NCBI GenBank assembly: GCA_028023455.1 | Contig: JAQFVV010000144.1 | Coordinates: forward strand, 122,001 to 186,000 | Origin: Epiperipatus broadwayi | Lineage: Eukaryota > Onychophora > Udeonychophora > Euonychophora > Peripatidae | Direction of reading: 5' to 3' | Length of the DNA stretch: 64,000 nucleotides | Made by a program: the position numbers and the translations under genes | The notes under the pieces: generated by a model | Told to the model about the DNA's origin: nothing | The model's input: only the letters and a program-made list of their open reading frames with translations | Databases searched by the model: none | Shown: positions 25,401-40,600 of the stretch, in pieces | Numbering within the stretch: position 1 is the stretch's first letter | Layout: each line of letters begins with the position of its first letter

Positions 25401-28400
25401 TAATATTATATTTTCCAATGGTAGACAATACCTATATTTCGTCCATTTTTGATAACTTCTAATTTTACATTTAAGTTGTAATTTTAGCATCTTTTAACTT
25501 TAGAAAGTATTAATGTATACTGTATCTATAGAAAGGCATTAAATTAACTATGCCTGATATTACAATATTGAAAATGTTCACCATATTTTTAAATAACTTG
25601 AACATTTGTTTTTTTTTTAACTTGTGTATTGTAAAAGAGTTTTATTTATGATCTATTTCATTTCTAAATGAAATTTTGAAGTAGTCAATCACAACCATTT
25701 AATTTGCTGAATTATTGTACTGATTTATTTTAAATGTAAGACTAAATCTAGAAGGGCACGCTGTTATTTGCTTGAATTCTTACATTATCATTTTTGTATT
25801 TTATTACATATTTGAGAAATAATCATATTTGTGTTCAATTGGTTCAGTAAAAGTCTTATTTTGAATATCATTAATAATTGATTCAGTTAACATTTGTGCG
25901 TAATTGTAATTTTAAAAATAAAGACACACTAAACGTACAAATCTCATATTCCATTGATTGAGAATGATAATTGGGCAATAGCCAACGAAAAGTTTGCAAC
26001 TAGAAATGAAATAGATCTGTCATTCCTGCCTTTTGTAATTTTACCAATCAGCGAAAGTGTGTTTTTGTTTTTTAAAAAAGTTTTTGCTGACATCTCACAC
26101 GTTAATATATATATATTGAAAGTTTGTTTAACATGCACCTTTTCTTGTGTAAAATGCATCATATTATTTTTTTGTACTATCTGATTTTTTATTTATTAAA
26201 AATCTTTTAAACACGAAATAAGAATTTAATGACTTCCTTCACTAATTAAACTGAAATTCATTTTTCATGATTAGACAGATAATGCACTGCATCATTTTGT
26301 TTGTTATAGAAATTTTTAAACAATTATTATAAATTTATGCTGACAAGGCAGTAATATAAGAAAACTCTAATAGGAAATAATATGTGACAATCTTTGTGAA
26401 TATTTAAATATTTTATATTAGTAAGAATATAACAATAGTGATATTCATTATTTTGTGATTATTAAGAGCATAGAACCATTAACGATTATGTAATATCAAT
26501 AATGAAATAAATATAAATAATATAAAAAGCTCTTTATGTATAATGAGAATTAAAGTATAAAGTGCTACTTAAGGGATAGAAGGCATGTTCTGAGTAATTA
26601 CTATTATAATTTTTTTTTCATTTACTGTTAGATCAGCATATATATCTTAATTAACTCCTAAAATGTTTTATTCTAAAACTCGGAACACCAAAGTTCCAGT
26701 TCTGAACAAAAATTGGATATGTGAAAAATAAAAAGAAAAAAGGAAGAAATAGAACAATGTTGAATTTTTTTATTATAAAAAATGTTTACAATTATAAAAA
26801 TTTTAATATAATTAAAAAAAAAAAAATCTTCCCCATATTTTCACAATTCTCATTTAAACCAATTTTATTTGCTCTTTAATTGATATCAAACAATAACAAA
26901 AAAAGACAAGGAAACATTTTTATAGTCCCATTGCATATTATCATCTACTGTTTCATTTACCAATAGTTTGAAAAATATAAAATATAGCACTTTCATTACT
27001 CAAGATACCAATAAAAACATGGGACAAACAAATTAAAGAAAGCATTCTAAAATGTCTTATGAATGTGCATCTGTATCAGCCAATGACATTTATTATAATA
27101 TTTACATTTGTTGATTTAGCCATATCATATTCAGCATTATTTTACATTAATAAAGCATAATGGTAAGCTTTTTTAATATTTATTATTTCTAAATGTGTTT
27201 TAAATAATAATTAAGCTAAAAAACAATTTTATTTGGCCATAAACGTTATTTAAACTGAAGATCATATATATAAATAATTGTACAATTTAAATGTCAATTT
27301 AGTTACATTGATTGCTTAATATTTGATAACTTAAAATATATTTATTTATAAAGGGCACATGAAAGAAAGTGCATTAAGTGTGAAAAGGCATAACAGTTCT
27401 AATACATGACTCTAATTACATCATACTAAATCTGAAAAAATACATTTTTAACAATACTAAAAATATAAATTTCACACAAAAAATATTAAATATGACATGA
27501 CATTATGCAATTCCTAAATATTACTTTAAATACAGATATTTAAGCCTGTCATGAATTTACAAAACAATCACTAAAGCAAAATTGGCAAAAAACAACAACA
27601 ACAATAACAAAAAAATAATACTAAAGTATTAATATGTCTATATCTAAAATATTAGCATGTCTAAATATTATTATGTGAAATATTATGTTTATATCTGGCT
27701 TAAAGTTACAAAATGCTTGAAATGAAAACATAAGTGTGTAATATATATCAGGAATTGTCACGATGAAACAATTGTTTGTCTGTTCCTCTTTATTTTAATT
27801 GGATAAAATTTTGTTTCAAAATAGAGGTTAAAGTAATTTTTTTCCCCAATATGGAGACTTGCTTAACACATGATTCACATGAAAATGGTTATAACTGGCA
27901 GCTTGTAATTCAGCAGTTTTATACGCTTTTTAATAGTCTGAATAAATTGTTGATACTTTTTCCACATTTTGTTTGATGGTTTTTATCAGAGTAGCCACTG
28001 TTCTATCATGAATTCTCATGATGAAACACTTGTTGGTCTCCTTGCACAAGCCACAAACATTCACTGTTCTGGAAGAATTCATCTGGCTTGGTTTTTTTCT
28101 TTTTGTCCAAAAGGCTCTTGTCAATTTCAACAATTTTATTAAGGTCTCCATTTTTACATTTTTCTCAACCTGTCATGCAGTGGCACAAACTTCCCGCATA
28201 GTTTATTCCATTCTATTACAGTTTTGTCTGTTAAACCAAGCTCTGTTTTCCACCATTCTATGAATGAATTTGTAAGCCCAACTGTAAATAAATCAGATCA
28301 TCACTAAAAATGAAATTCTGGAATCCTCCAACCACATTCCTTTATGAAGGCCTATCCTCGAATGTTACAATGCTATTGCTTGACCAAAGTGTGGATGAAC

Positions 28401-31400
28401 TTGACCGCATTGATCTCAGTAGTGGGTAAACTCCAAATGTTTATCATTTTGTACTGTTTAAAAAAAATTGTAGTATTGATCAGAAAATGGAAAAGTAAAT
28501 CAGCACTGAAGTAAAAAACACTTTGAGAAGTATCCGAATGAAATCTGGACAATAAATGAAAATGTAAATTTATCATGTTATTAGATGAGATTGGATGACA
28601 TTGCAAGGTTCATTTGACAGAATTGCAAGTTAGACATTTATCATGAATGTGAAAATGATTAGCATGTCTCCTGCATTTCAGGTTTAATATGTAAATACCA
28701 CAACTTTAAATACCCACTTTTTAAAATGATAAACCAGTTTTAAAGCATGTATTTTGAAGTTAGAAAAGTAGCAAATAGCAGTCAAAGATTTCTGGATTGC
28801 TTCTCAAGCTAAAAAACATATTTTTTTTAGTTTATTCAACTGAATGGAACTGTTGAATTCAACCAATCATTTTAGAGCTTGAATATTACTTAACTTTCTG
28901 AAAAATTGATCATTTGATTGCATTATTTAGTGAGAGTGGATGAATATATTCTTCTTGGAAATGACTTTTGGTTTTATAAATCTGCCTGCTGACTTAGTTC
29001 ATTATTGAAAAAGCAATTTTTAATGTGTGAATATATTCATAGACACACACATACATATTATATATATATGAATACATATTCATTCTCTTTTTGTTGATGT
29101 TTTCTATATTTTTTTCTTATTTATACTACTAATAAAACAATATAATTTTAATATGATTAGTAAGAAATCTTTTTTTAAAATCAACTCGGCTAATAGATAT
29201 ATCAATGATTCAGTTGCCTTCTGGTTTCCACAATTCAGTCATTTTTATTTTTAAAAAATGGTCAGCAATTATCTCTTACAGTGCATCCAAAATTTGATAT
29301 GGAAAGTTTTTTTGGATGATAGTAGTCAGAGGAGTGAATGTTAAATAAGCTGAAACATTTAGGTAGTATAATTTGAATTGATATTTAAATTTACAGAACA
29401 AAACTATTTTTAGTCATTATTAAAACTCTGTTAATAAAAAATCAAGCTTCAAATGTGGCTTGAATAAATAATGTCAAGTATATGTTGCAATCAAAATGAA
29501 AAGCTCAGAGCATTGTAAACAGTAACAGTGCTTGAAATCCATCATTTGGCTGATATATATATATATTGTAACCTTTTGATCGGTTATCCATGGTAAGAAT
29601 GGAGTTCCAAAATTTCAAATTAAGATAGTTGGGTATAACAGTAATAAATGATTTAATATATAAAGTTTAAAAGGAGAATTCTGTAGAGATTTAATAATTG
29701 TTGTTATTTCTAATTATTTATAATATCTATACACCCGGGTCTCGTTTTATGCGGTTTTATTTAATGTGATTTTGAAGTTATGCAGTTCATGTTTCTTCTT
29801 AATATTTTTGTATGCAGTTTTCTTTTATGGGATAAAAATTATTAGATCAGAAGTTGAGCTCCGATAATGCGCTATTACTTTAAATATTATAAATTTCACG
29901 CACTCACACGTCATATTTAAAGTAATAGCACATTATCAGAGTTCAACTTCTCTCTAATAATTTCAATATTTTCAGCGCTTTATAATAGTACTGTAATATA
30001 TTTTATACAATAAAAAAGTTCATAATTCACTTAAAATCAGGATTTCCCAATTTTATATACACCCATTAAATTTTACAAGATTATAATGTAAATCTGTTCA
30101 AACATTATAGATGCCTATTCTACATATGTTATCGTTTTTGCATTTTAAATCACATTCTATTTTTGCTTTTTTAAAAAAAAGTACATAATCAATTAATCAT
30201 TTAGTGTCTGCATGTTTATTTTTTAAAAGATGAGTTATAGTGGTGGGCATAATTAAATTTGACAATTAAAATCATTTTTAATTATAATCAACAATTTAAA
30301 AATTACGTAACATGATCTGAAATTAACGTGACATGAAACAATGCAATTTGATTTTTAAACGGAATTGAAAATTAAAGACAATTAGCAACAACAAAAAATT
30401 AAAGACAAAAATAAGAATTTAATTTTTAATTGTTAGTTTTAATTAAATTTTGTCCAACAGTAGTGAGTCGGTGTCTTTTTATTATCATAAGTCTAAGTTC
30501 TTATTTTTATTTTAAACTTTTAGTTTACTCTAACAGAGCAGGAAAAAACACCCAAGAAAATGAATTTCTTTGGAAACAAAAATTTCAATTTTAGATCACG
30601 AAATCAGAAGGATCAACAGCGATTGGAAAACATTTAGTTTCAGCGAGTCCACAATAAGAGCAATTAAAAAATGAAGTTGGTGCTAGGACGAATCTGATGT
30701 CTTACTAGTTTACTAATGAACTTACTTATTGTCAAATACTGATAATGATTAAAATACTGTACATGTATGAACAAATGCAAAATACTGTAAAGTACGCATA
30801 AAAATATATTGTTTTGAATAAAATTAAATACTGTAGTTAATACATAAGTAAAAAAAGTTTGTTTTGTATCAATTTTTTTCAAATTTGAAATTTTTTAGTA
30901 GTCATATTTTATTTCCTTATTTTTTTTTTGTGCGAATTTTAAAGTAATTTTACATTGTTGCTTTGCTTTTATGCAATTTTTGAAAATTACAGTAACCCAC
31001 TCCCCATTTTTCAAGGTAAGTTAAGTCTATTTTTATGCGATTTCTTTTGTGCGCATTTTCTGAGGAACCTATCTACCACATAAAACAAGACCCAGGTGTA
31101 TAATCTTAATATAATAGATGCTAATCTAAATAAACATCGTTGCTTATAAATTTGACTTTAGTTTATTTTTAATGCATTATTCCTTTAAAAAGCTGAAGAT
31201 CTAAAATTGTACTTAATGAAAGAATGAACACTTATTTACTACAAGATAATAATTTATTTTAAAATTATCATAATATCATTTAACAGTTAATAATATTATA
31301 ATTATAATTGAAACTTTAATTTTAAAGAAATGGTTTAAATTAATGTCATTATAAAATATTTATTGATTTCAATTATTCTAAAAAAATGTTTAAATTAAAA

Positions 31401-34400
31401 AGTTGTAAATGTTAGCTTGGGAAATTGACCAATGAGAGTCAAGCCAGTAATTTTCTAATGTTACTTTATCCCGGGATTTTTAAAAAAAAAATCATGGCAG
31501 ACGATTGAAGTAAGGAGTTTGAAGAAAAATTATAAAGCCTAAAGGAGTCTCAATTTGTTTCTCTGTAAAAGAAAATTTAAAAAAAAGTTAAAATATTTAA
31601 AGCCTAAAGTAGCAAAAGGATAGAAAATATTTTAAAAGCAATTCTAAACACCATGGAGTGACAAAATAATGCCTAAAGGAGTTTGAAAAATTAAAGTTAT
31701 TTTAATTTTGCCAGAGATAACCATGATAAAGGAAAAAAACAACTATATTGCTTCAAAAAGAAATGTAACTGCAATCACATAAGAAAGCATTCATTTATCT
31801 ATTTTAAATTAAGCATTTTTATTGAATAGATTAAAAAACAGGTTAAAAATTTCTAGAACTAAATTTGTAAAGTTGTAAAATGTGCTACAAGCTAGAAATT
31901 TAAATGAATTATCCAATATGTGCAGCATGGAAGAATAAAGTGGAGGTTATTTAGAATATTCATCAAACTTTTCATAGTGGATTTTGAGGATCAGGATTAT
32001 ATGCAATGCATCTGATTTAAATTTTTGTCTCATCATTTGTGCTTGTTGTTTGATGTTTTGTTTAACTATACATGTCTTTTAGCAATGCGAAGAGAGAAGC
32101 ACAAATTCACAAAGAATAGTAAATATTTACAGGGTAAACATTGAAATATTAAATTAGAAACTGGAAATGGGTTTAGAAAAGATTTTAATTTTAAATTTAT
32201 CACTAATATTTTTCTTGTTTAAAATGAAATATAAATGCAAAGTATTTGTCATAATGAGTTTATGTTTGCAGTTTGGTATATAATGTTAAAGGTATGCTTA
32301 ATATAGGAAGAGAGTAATCATGAGTTATAATGTGAAAGTGTGTGTGTGTGTGTGGAGGGGAGGACATAATGTTAACTGTATATTTTGATTGGTATATATT
32401 TTGAGAAATTAAGTATAATAGGATTATCTGAAAGGAATGACAAACATTATAAAATATAATGTATTTATGAAAGTAAGAAAGAATGAATGTTGATGTAAGA
32501 CAATATCATGATTTCATTTGTTATAAAGAAAAAAAAATCCTATTGATAATAATTGAAATAGATTATTTGCTGTGTAACATGATCATAGATATGGGTAGAA
32601 AATTATTACATGGGGGAGATTATATTAAGTTGTTAGTCTAGAATTAGTAGAGTAATAGATGCCAAATATACAATTGAGGAAGATAAGTTAAAATTCCACG
32701 ATAGGAGAAAATATCATCTTGATAAACTGAGGAATAGTTAAATGGGAGTAATCTGTGTGATACCCATATATTTATTGGAAAGAAATGAGAATAATATCTA
32801 CCATAAGTGCTCAGGAAAGAAGCCAGGGTAAAAATGGGGGTATAATCATTAAGAAAATCACTGCTTGCCAAAATATCACACCTCATATTTAAAAGAAACC
32901 TCCACCCTTTTTATTAGGATATATTATTGAATATATTATTTAATAAAATCAGTTTCTCATCTATAAAGTTTTAGGTAAATAATAATATAGGAAGTATCAA
33001 AAGTAGATGAAATATTTAAAACCATATACCGAACAAATATTTTGTGTTTGAATAATAATTTGAATAAATTACTAGATGAGTAAAAATAACTGAGGTCAAA
33101 GAACACTATAAAATATAAGTGAGAGAGAATGGAGGCATAAATGAATTGTATGATATGGAAAGAGTTCTTAGCTTAATATTCATTTTAATTACATTATGAA
33201 TATTGTTGTATATTTGTTTTATTACCACAGCAATAATGGTTTTGTTGCATAAATTATAGGTAATACTTTATGTCATTTGGTAATATGAAATTTGATTTAA
33301 ATGGTACAATTTTCACATGATATTGAGAACTATAAATATCAGATAGTAAGGGAAAGGACTAAGAAGATAGCCACCATGAATAATGCAAAGACACAATATG
33401 AAAGCATCATGATAATAAAATAATAAACTTATACTTTTAAAAAGAGCCATATGAAAAATACTATTAAATATTACAAAATGGAGAGCATATAATAGAAATT
33501 AGCAATATGTGTAATTTAAGTTGAAATATACGTTATATCATAATTTAAAAGTATTATATAATTTCAGAGTACAAGTTACTAATGAAATATATTTTAAAGT
33601 TTGTAATTCTGAAGAAGTTAATTACAGTGGGTGAACTCTAACTAATTAAGAGATATATTTCATTGAATTAGACTTGGTAGATAATAATGGTGTAATGAAG
33701 CTTTGATTATAAGAAAATAAGTATTCTAGAGTAATTGTTATTAACATAAGTATGAAAATAAATTTTAGGAAAAGTAGATTAAATTATATGAGAAAATAAT
33801 GATTAGATAATGAGTGTTAATTTCCATATCTTATTATTATAGTTAGATTAAGTTTTCTATAAGAGGTTAATCAAGGTTTATAATAGTAAGTATGTTTTTA
33901 TTAAATGGTTGGATTCCAGTAAAATCCCTCTTGTGATTGAATTATTTAATTATCAATCTAATGGTTGTATTATATTTAGAATAGAATACTTATGATCCCT
34001 GAGATAGCCATAGGATAGCATCAATTATTTTAAGTTAATGTAATTTGGTTAATGTTTTATTTTTAGGATTTTTAAATTGTAGAAGAGTAATTATTTCATT
34101 ATTTAAATGAAATATTATGTTAGTCATTGCTTGTTGTGGGAGTTTTCATAATGATTATAATAGGATAATAGCAGGAGAATTGTCACAATAGCATTGCCAT
34201 TGTGTAGTGTATTTTATATACTTCTCAATGTTAAAACCACTCTCTTGTGATTGTCCCTAAAGTCTATCTTATGTTTTAATATTTAGCAAGTTTCAACCCC
34301 CATAAAGAGTCTTATAGCGTATTGTTGTTATACTTGATGGTTTATTATTGAGCTAGTATAGTAGGAGTACAATAAAGAAGGTATAGGGTAAGGTGGAGAG

Positions 34401-37400
34401 ATGTGTTGGAAGAACCAATAAGGAAGGTTACAATGTATATATATGGCAATGTAATTACAGTTTCTCTCATATTGTGGATTACAGAATGATTTTTAATGAT
34501 AAATAATCCTAACTTTATCATGATTTTATAATTTTTGATGACTTCATTTTCAAAGGGATCTTAAATATTTTGTATTTCTAATAGTTTGTTTGGATATAAA
34601 TTTAGTTCAGTAATCTTAGAAAGTACTTTCAAAATTTTCTCTCTAATAACATGATCATGTTTCTAACTTTTTCCCACATATTATGTTTCTGTTGACTAAA
34701 TAACTGTGTATTTAATAATCTTGTTTTAGAACTTGTAATTTCTGACATGTAATTAATTCCAGTGTTTGATTGACCATTTTACTGTTATCATTTAAATGAA
34801 CAAGAATTTGAAATTATAATGAATGTCACTACCATCTTCTTTTTGCAATAGAATTGAGTTAGAACTGTTTTTTGCATTATTTTATCTGTATCACAACTGG
34901 TTTACTTTCAAGTTATTGTTAAATCTGCAGGTATTATAATTTCACAGAAATTGTTTTATTAGAAACTTGTGAACCATTAATTTTCTTGTTAACTTCTTTA
35001 GCTGATAATTGTTTGTTTTCAAATTAATTGACAAAGACATCTAAGCAAAATCCTGTTTTTTTCCTTCATATATACAAATGAAAAAGGCATACTAATTATA
35101 CTCATCAATTCTAGAACTGATCAGAGAAAATTGACTCAAATATCACAACTAACATCTGTACAAATTTAGCATCCACTAATTAAAATGTACTGAGACCTAT
35201 ACTCATCTTTTTTATAATATATTATTACTTGTTACAGTATTATATTGGTTTTCATTACATCCACAAATTGCATTTCACACTCGTATTATACATGAAAAAG
35301 ATAGAAAATGTATATTTTATTAATATGCATTTGAAATAAAGGATTATGAATTTCTTCCTAAATCCTTCTTATCCAGGGTTAATGTTGTCTGCAATTTGAT
35401 AAAGAGTTTAAATACATATTTTATTATAAGTTAGAAATAAAAAAATATTCAAAACTATGAAATGAAATTCTTTAATTGAAGTTGAATATTGGAGATTTAG
35501 AAAATAATTTATGATACATTAACTGAGAATTTTAATTTCATTTTTTTGGAAAATATTTTAATAAGTAATTGTTTTAAAAAAGTGTAAATATAATTCATAA
35601 ATGAATTAGAAAATTGAATAATAATGATTAAAATTGAAGTTAATTACCGATTTAGAATAAACCATATTTTAATTTTTATTGAATTTAATAGAATGTCTTT
35701 TTTTTTTTGATATTTAAAAACAAAAGAAAATAAAAGGCAGTTTAAGAAAGTAAAGAATTAACATATATATTTTTAAAACAAATATATTAATAAAGTGACG
35801 AAGAAAAGAATGACAGTGATTGTAGTACGTGGACGTTTATAAATGAATGTGTTGAATAAAATTGCTTTACAAATTGATTTTAGCTTTTGATATGTTCATT
35901 ATTTTGTGAGTGCGTTTAAATATACTACAATTTGTTTTGTAGCGTAGTTTTAATTGTAAGATTCTATAATAACTATTAATAATTTAATTATCTGCAATGT
36001 GAAGCTGTCACTTGAAGGGTTATTGCTTGATTACTACGACTTTTCACTTGTGCAATTGTATATTTTGAATGTAGTTAGTTATAGTGTTATTCTTTCTCAC
36101 CCTTGAATTTATTCTAAATATTAATAAAACATCCATTTTTTAAATAAACATTGTGTAATTATTATAAAATTCAATTCAAAGAAGTCAAGATTTCAATAAA
36201 GCTAGACATTTTTTAGATAGGTTTTTAAGTAGCTGATCCACTGCCAATCTGACATTATAAAATCCTATAAGATTCTAATAAAAATGAGTTTATATAATTT
36301 TGTATTGACGACATTAAAGCATATTGAAATAACCTTTAAAATAAGACTACTGTATGACTTATTTATGCTTTAACAATAATTTGGTCTAAATTATGATGCA
36401 TTATATTTTTTGCAATGTCTTTTAATATCATGTTTTTTTGTGTTCATATGAATTTAATTATCATAGATAAATTAGCGTATTGTAAGATGCGCAATAGGTT
36501 ACTCAGGATTAAAACAAACAGTTTAAGAAACAATCTTGTCTTTTTTATATCGTCAACTTTTTTGTCAAGTCTTACATTTTCAAAGAGTAATTGAATTATA
36601 GAATTTGTCCACTTTTTATTTATTTATAATATCAAATAAATTTCTTTGTAGATAACTCTGATTTTAAACTAAGCATATTGAAATAACCTTTAAAATAAGA
36701 CTACTGTATGACTTATTTATGCTTTAACAATAATTTGGTCTAAATTATGATGCATTATATTTTTTGCAATATCTTTTAATATCATGTTTTTTTGTGTGCA
36801 TATGAATTTAATTATCATAGATAAATTAGCGTATTGTAAGATGCGCAATAAGTTACTCGGGATTAAAACAAACAGTTTAAGAAACAATCTTGTCTTTTTT
36901 ATATCGTCAACTTTTTTGTCAAGTCTTACATTTTCAAAGAGTAATTGAATAATAGAATTTGTCCACTTTTTATTTATTTATAATATCAAATAAATTTCTT
37001 TGTAGATAACTCTGATTTTAAACTATGTGATTGCTATTTGTCTGAAAGTTTGTGATGATGGTATTTTAATAGTAATTATACATTGCATTACTTCCATCAT
37101 TAATTCTTAAACATTATTTATGCTTTTACAAATACACCAACTGTCAAAAATATAACATAATTTAGTATATAAAGTATTTTGAGTGGTATTATTTTTCTCA
37201 CTTTTTCTCATTGTTGCTAACCTAACCAATGATATTATTAATATAGAAATTGGAGTCATGAATATTAAATTTAAAACCCTAGTCTTGCTACCTAAGCTAT
37301 TCTGTTGAAAACTACTTGATTAAAGCACTACTTAAATTCAGTATTAATGGGTTTAAAACTCACCAGTTTATTCTCTTGCTAAGTATTTTCACTGATCAAG

Positions 37401-37655
37401 CTAGCAAGATTTGAAAGAGAGAGAATAACACTACAGTACCCAATTATATACTAACCTATATGCTATTACTATTAGATAAACACATTTAGAAAAATATAAA
37501 TAAAGTTTGAATTTTTAAAAAAACATTTAATGGTTAATTAAAATGATCAACATCCATATTTTTATAATCATTGTAATATAAAACATTGAACCATAAACTT
37601 TGGAATGTATAACTATATACAATAATCAGATGCTAAAGACAGTATTTAAAAAATT

Positions 37656-37689
<34 letters not shown>

Positions 37690-40600
37690 GTCCACATTTT
37701 TTTTGAAAACAATAGCTGTAATGAAAGATAGATTATATAAATGATATTAAATTGATTCTTTGTAAAGTCAAGCTCATGGATAGTGTCAGGAAACAATTGC
37801 CCTGTGGACTAGAAAGTTATTATTATTTTTAAACAAATTCCTATTTTTTTAAATTTTCATTTACTATTTTTTTTTTGGGATAGCAATTGCATGAGCAGTG
37901 GATACAATGAACCCACTGTATTTGATTTATTATAATATTATAATAAGTACTATTGTTATTAAAACAGGCAAAACTCTCTATACATATTGCCACTTAATGC
38001 AAGCCAGAATAATCAATGGATTCCAGAAAGCTTGTGCATAAAATCCCCATCTAGTTCTTACTCATTCAATATCCCCAGATTAGTTTCTGATTGTGGCCTT
38101 TGTCAGTGAGGATCCTTGGATCTGAGAGCATCTGCACCTAGATCTTAGGATCTAATGCAACCCTCCAACAGCCACCTTTTATCTCTACTTATCTACAAAA
38201 CTATGAGTCTTAAATTGAAAACACTATAATATTTTTAATTCAAGCTCATTAGCTTATATAATCATAGATCTGAACTTAGTTCAGTACCTATACATTTTGG
38301 TGTCTTTGGTTCTTTAATAACCATAGCCATTACTATCCTATTAGGCAGGATTGGTTTTAAGCCAATAAACAACCCATGTTCACTATTTCTTATGCTTGCT
38401 TATAACTGTTATTAAAACAGGCAAACTCTATACGTATTGTCACTCAATGCAAGCTAGAATTATCAATGGATGGATGAGTATGCATTAGATGGGGGTTTTA
38501 TGCACAAACCTTCTGTCATTCATTCATTGATTACTCTGGTTTGCATTGAGTGACAATACATATAGAGAGTTTTGCCTGTTTTAATAACAGTTATAAGCAA
38601 GCATAAGAAATGGTGATCATGTAGTGTTTACTATTGTTATTGAAAACTATGCAAATTCTGATTCAAATATAAGATTTTTAAAGTAAAAATTTAGAGCATT
38701 TAAATTGAAAATTATCATAAAATTTTTAATATCTTTAAATATGAAAATGAATTGTTGTATCTAAGATTTATTTATAGATATTGAAAAACAAAAAAAATGA
38801 GAATTTTTAAAAATTCAGACTACAAAGACATACAGTTAAAAAAAACTAAAAATGAAAAAAGCTTTAGCTTGAAAATATTTGTTTTTACTATACACAATAT
38901 ATATATCTTAACGATGTGGGGATCATTTATTTTATTATGATGAAGCTTCTAAACCAAGTGCTACTTCTGCTGCTTGTCAAGAAAATTAAATATTAGAAAG
39001 CACATGTATTAAATAATAATTGTGAATCTGATAATATAACTGAAGTCATTGTCATTTTCATAAGTTATATTATGTTATATTATAAGGAATCAAAATACCT
39101 GTATTTCTTTATCGATCTATAATCTAAGAATGACTGGGGCAAACATTGATGTTTTCTATTCTGTGTGTAGAAAAGAGGCAAAAAACTATGGAACACTTTA
39201 TGTTCAGATGTGCTTTCTTACAATACTATTATAATTTAATGTCTATCATCTCATTTTTCTAAATGAATTAATATATGTAAGGACCATTTCCAAATATTAG
39301 AATAAAGATTCATTCTTTTTATTCTCTAGTATTTGAGGTGTCATTTATAGTAATAAAAGTTGTTTTATTTATTATTATGCAGTGTATTTTATGCTTCCAC
39401 TTTTAATATGTTAAATTAGTATGCTTTTAAATTCTTTTTTTTTTTTTAAATACTTTTTTAAATAATAGATTTATTAATATTTTTTAAATCAATAGCATCA
39501 AGTTATCCTAAGAGAAATCTAAAAATACATTTTAGAACTCTTTGGAAAATATTCAAGTAATAAGTTCTAATAGGAAAAAAAATTTTTTTTAGTAAACATA
39601 TTTTCTAATTATTTAGGAATGTTAATTATGTGAAAGATTCTAGATTTTTATTGTATAGGAAACTAGAAGCTGCCTTATGATAAAACGATATAAAAAAGAA
39701 AATTGTCATAAAATTTCTTCTTTCTTGTTTGCTTGGTTTTCTCTTTTTATTTATTTTCAAAAGTAACTTCATTGCCTATGAATACATGTTATAAATAGTA
39801 GAGCAAATAGAAAGTGAAAAATTGAATAAATTGTCTTGAATTATGATGAGCGTTTGGACAGTTTGAAGAAGATACACTCTTTTCAACAATTTTGTCCTTT
39901 TTTTAAAAATTGAGAGTTCTACATCTTTACTTGACAAGCATGAGCAGGGAAATAATATACATTCTCCAGCCTTCTGACCATTATGGGAGGATTTAATCCT
40001 TTGACTATCAATCATCCAAAATGGGCACACCTGACTATGGCCAGAGCTGTCTTAGTGGCTTATGTATAGTGACTTCTAGACAGACCAAGAAGGAAGCCCC
40101 CTATTGCCAAAGCAAAAACTATTCTGGCAATACCACCAGCTTCCAGGTATCATTATAAATTCTTTCAGGCAAGATTAAGTGATCCTTCTTCCTGATAATC
40201 CTAATCTTGCACAAAAGTTTCTTGTGTAAGTTACCATTACTCTTCCCAAATAAGAGATGGCATCTCATTGTCCAGACTATATAGTTCATCATGATTGACA
40301 GTCTTAACTTGGGTGGGGTGGGGGGATCAGTTGATCTTGAGTGTTAAATCATTCACTGATTGTTATATTCATTCATCAAGGACAGACTTTACATTTTATT
40401 GCCAAATTAACAAAGTACTTGCCCATTGAACAGTAAAAATTAAAAATCTCTTGACTTGATCTGAAACTACTTTGGAAAATGCTTTAAAAGTATAGTTCAT
40501 TTGAACATTAATATCTCCATGAAATACTTTAAGACTTACTTTCATTTTAAATGAAGTTTTGCACAAAGACATGTAAAGAGTTTCTTAAAATTTCTGAAAT

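Noticed and set aside
25944-26184. Overlapping ORFs on both strands, slightly GC-richer
   Set aside because: No recognisable motif, no splice context, and no similarity between the reading and any known family.
32644-32886. 80-codon minus-strand ORF as a gene or mitochondrial insert
   Set aside because: I could not align it to any mitochondrial protein or other family. Only the base skew is retained as a finding.
39776-40350. Less AT-rich patch with a minus-strand ORF of 84 codons
   Set aside because: No conserved motif, stops upstream and downstream, no defined repeat ends.
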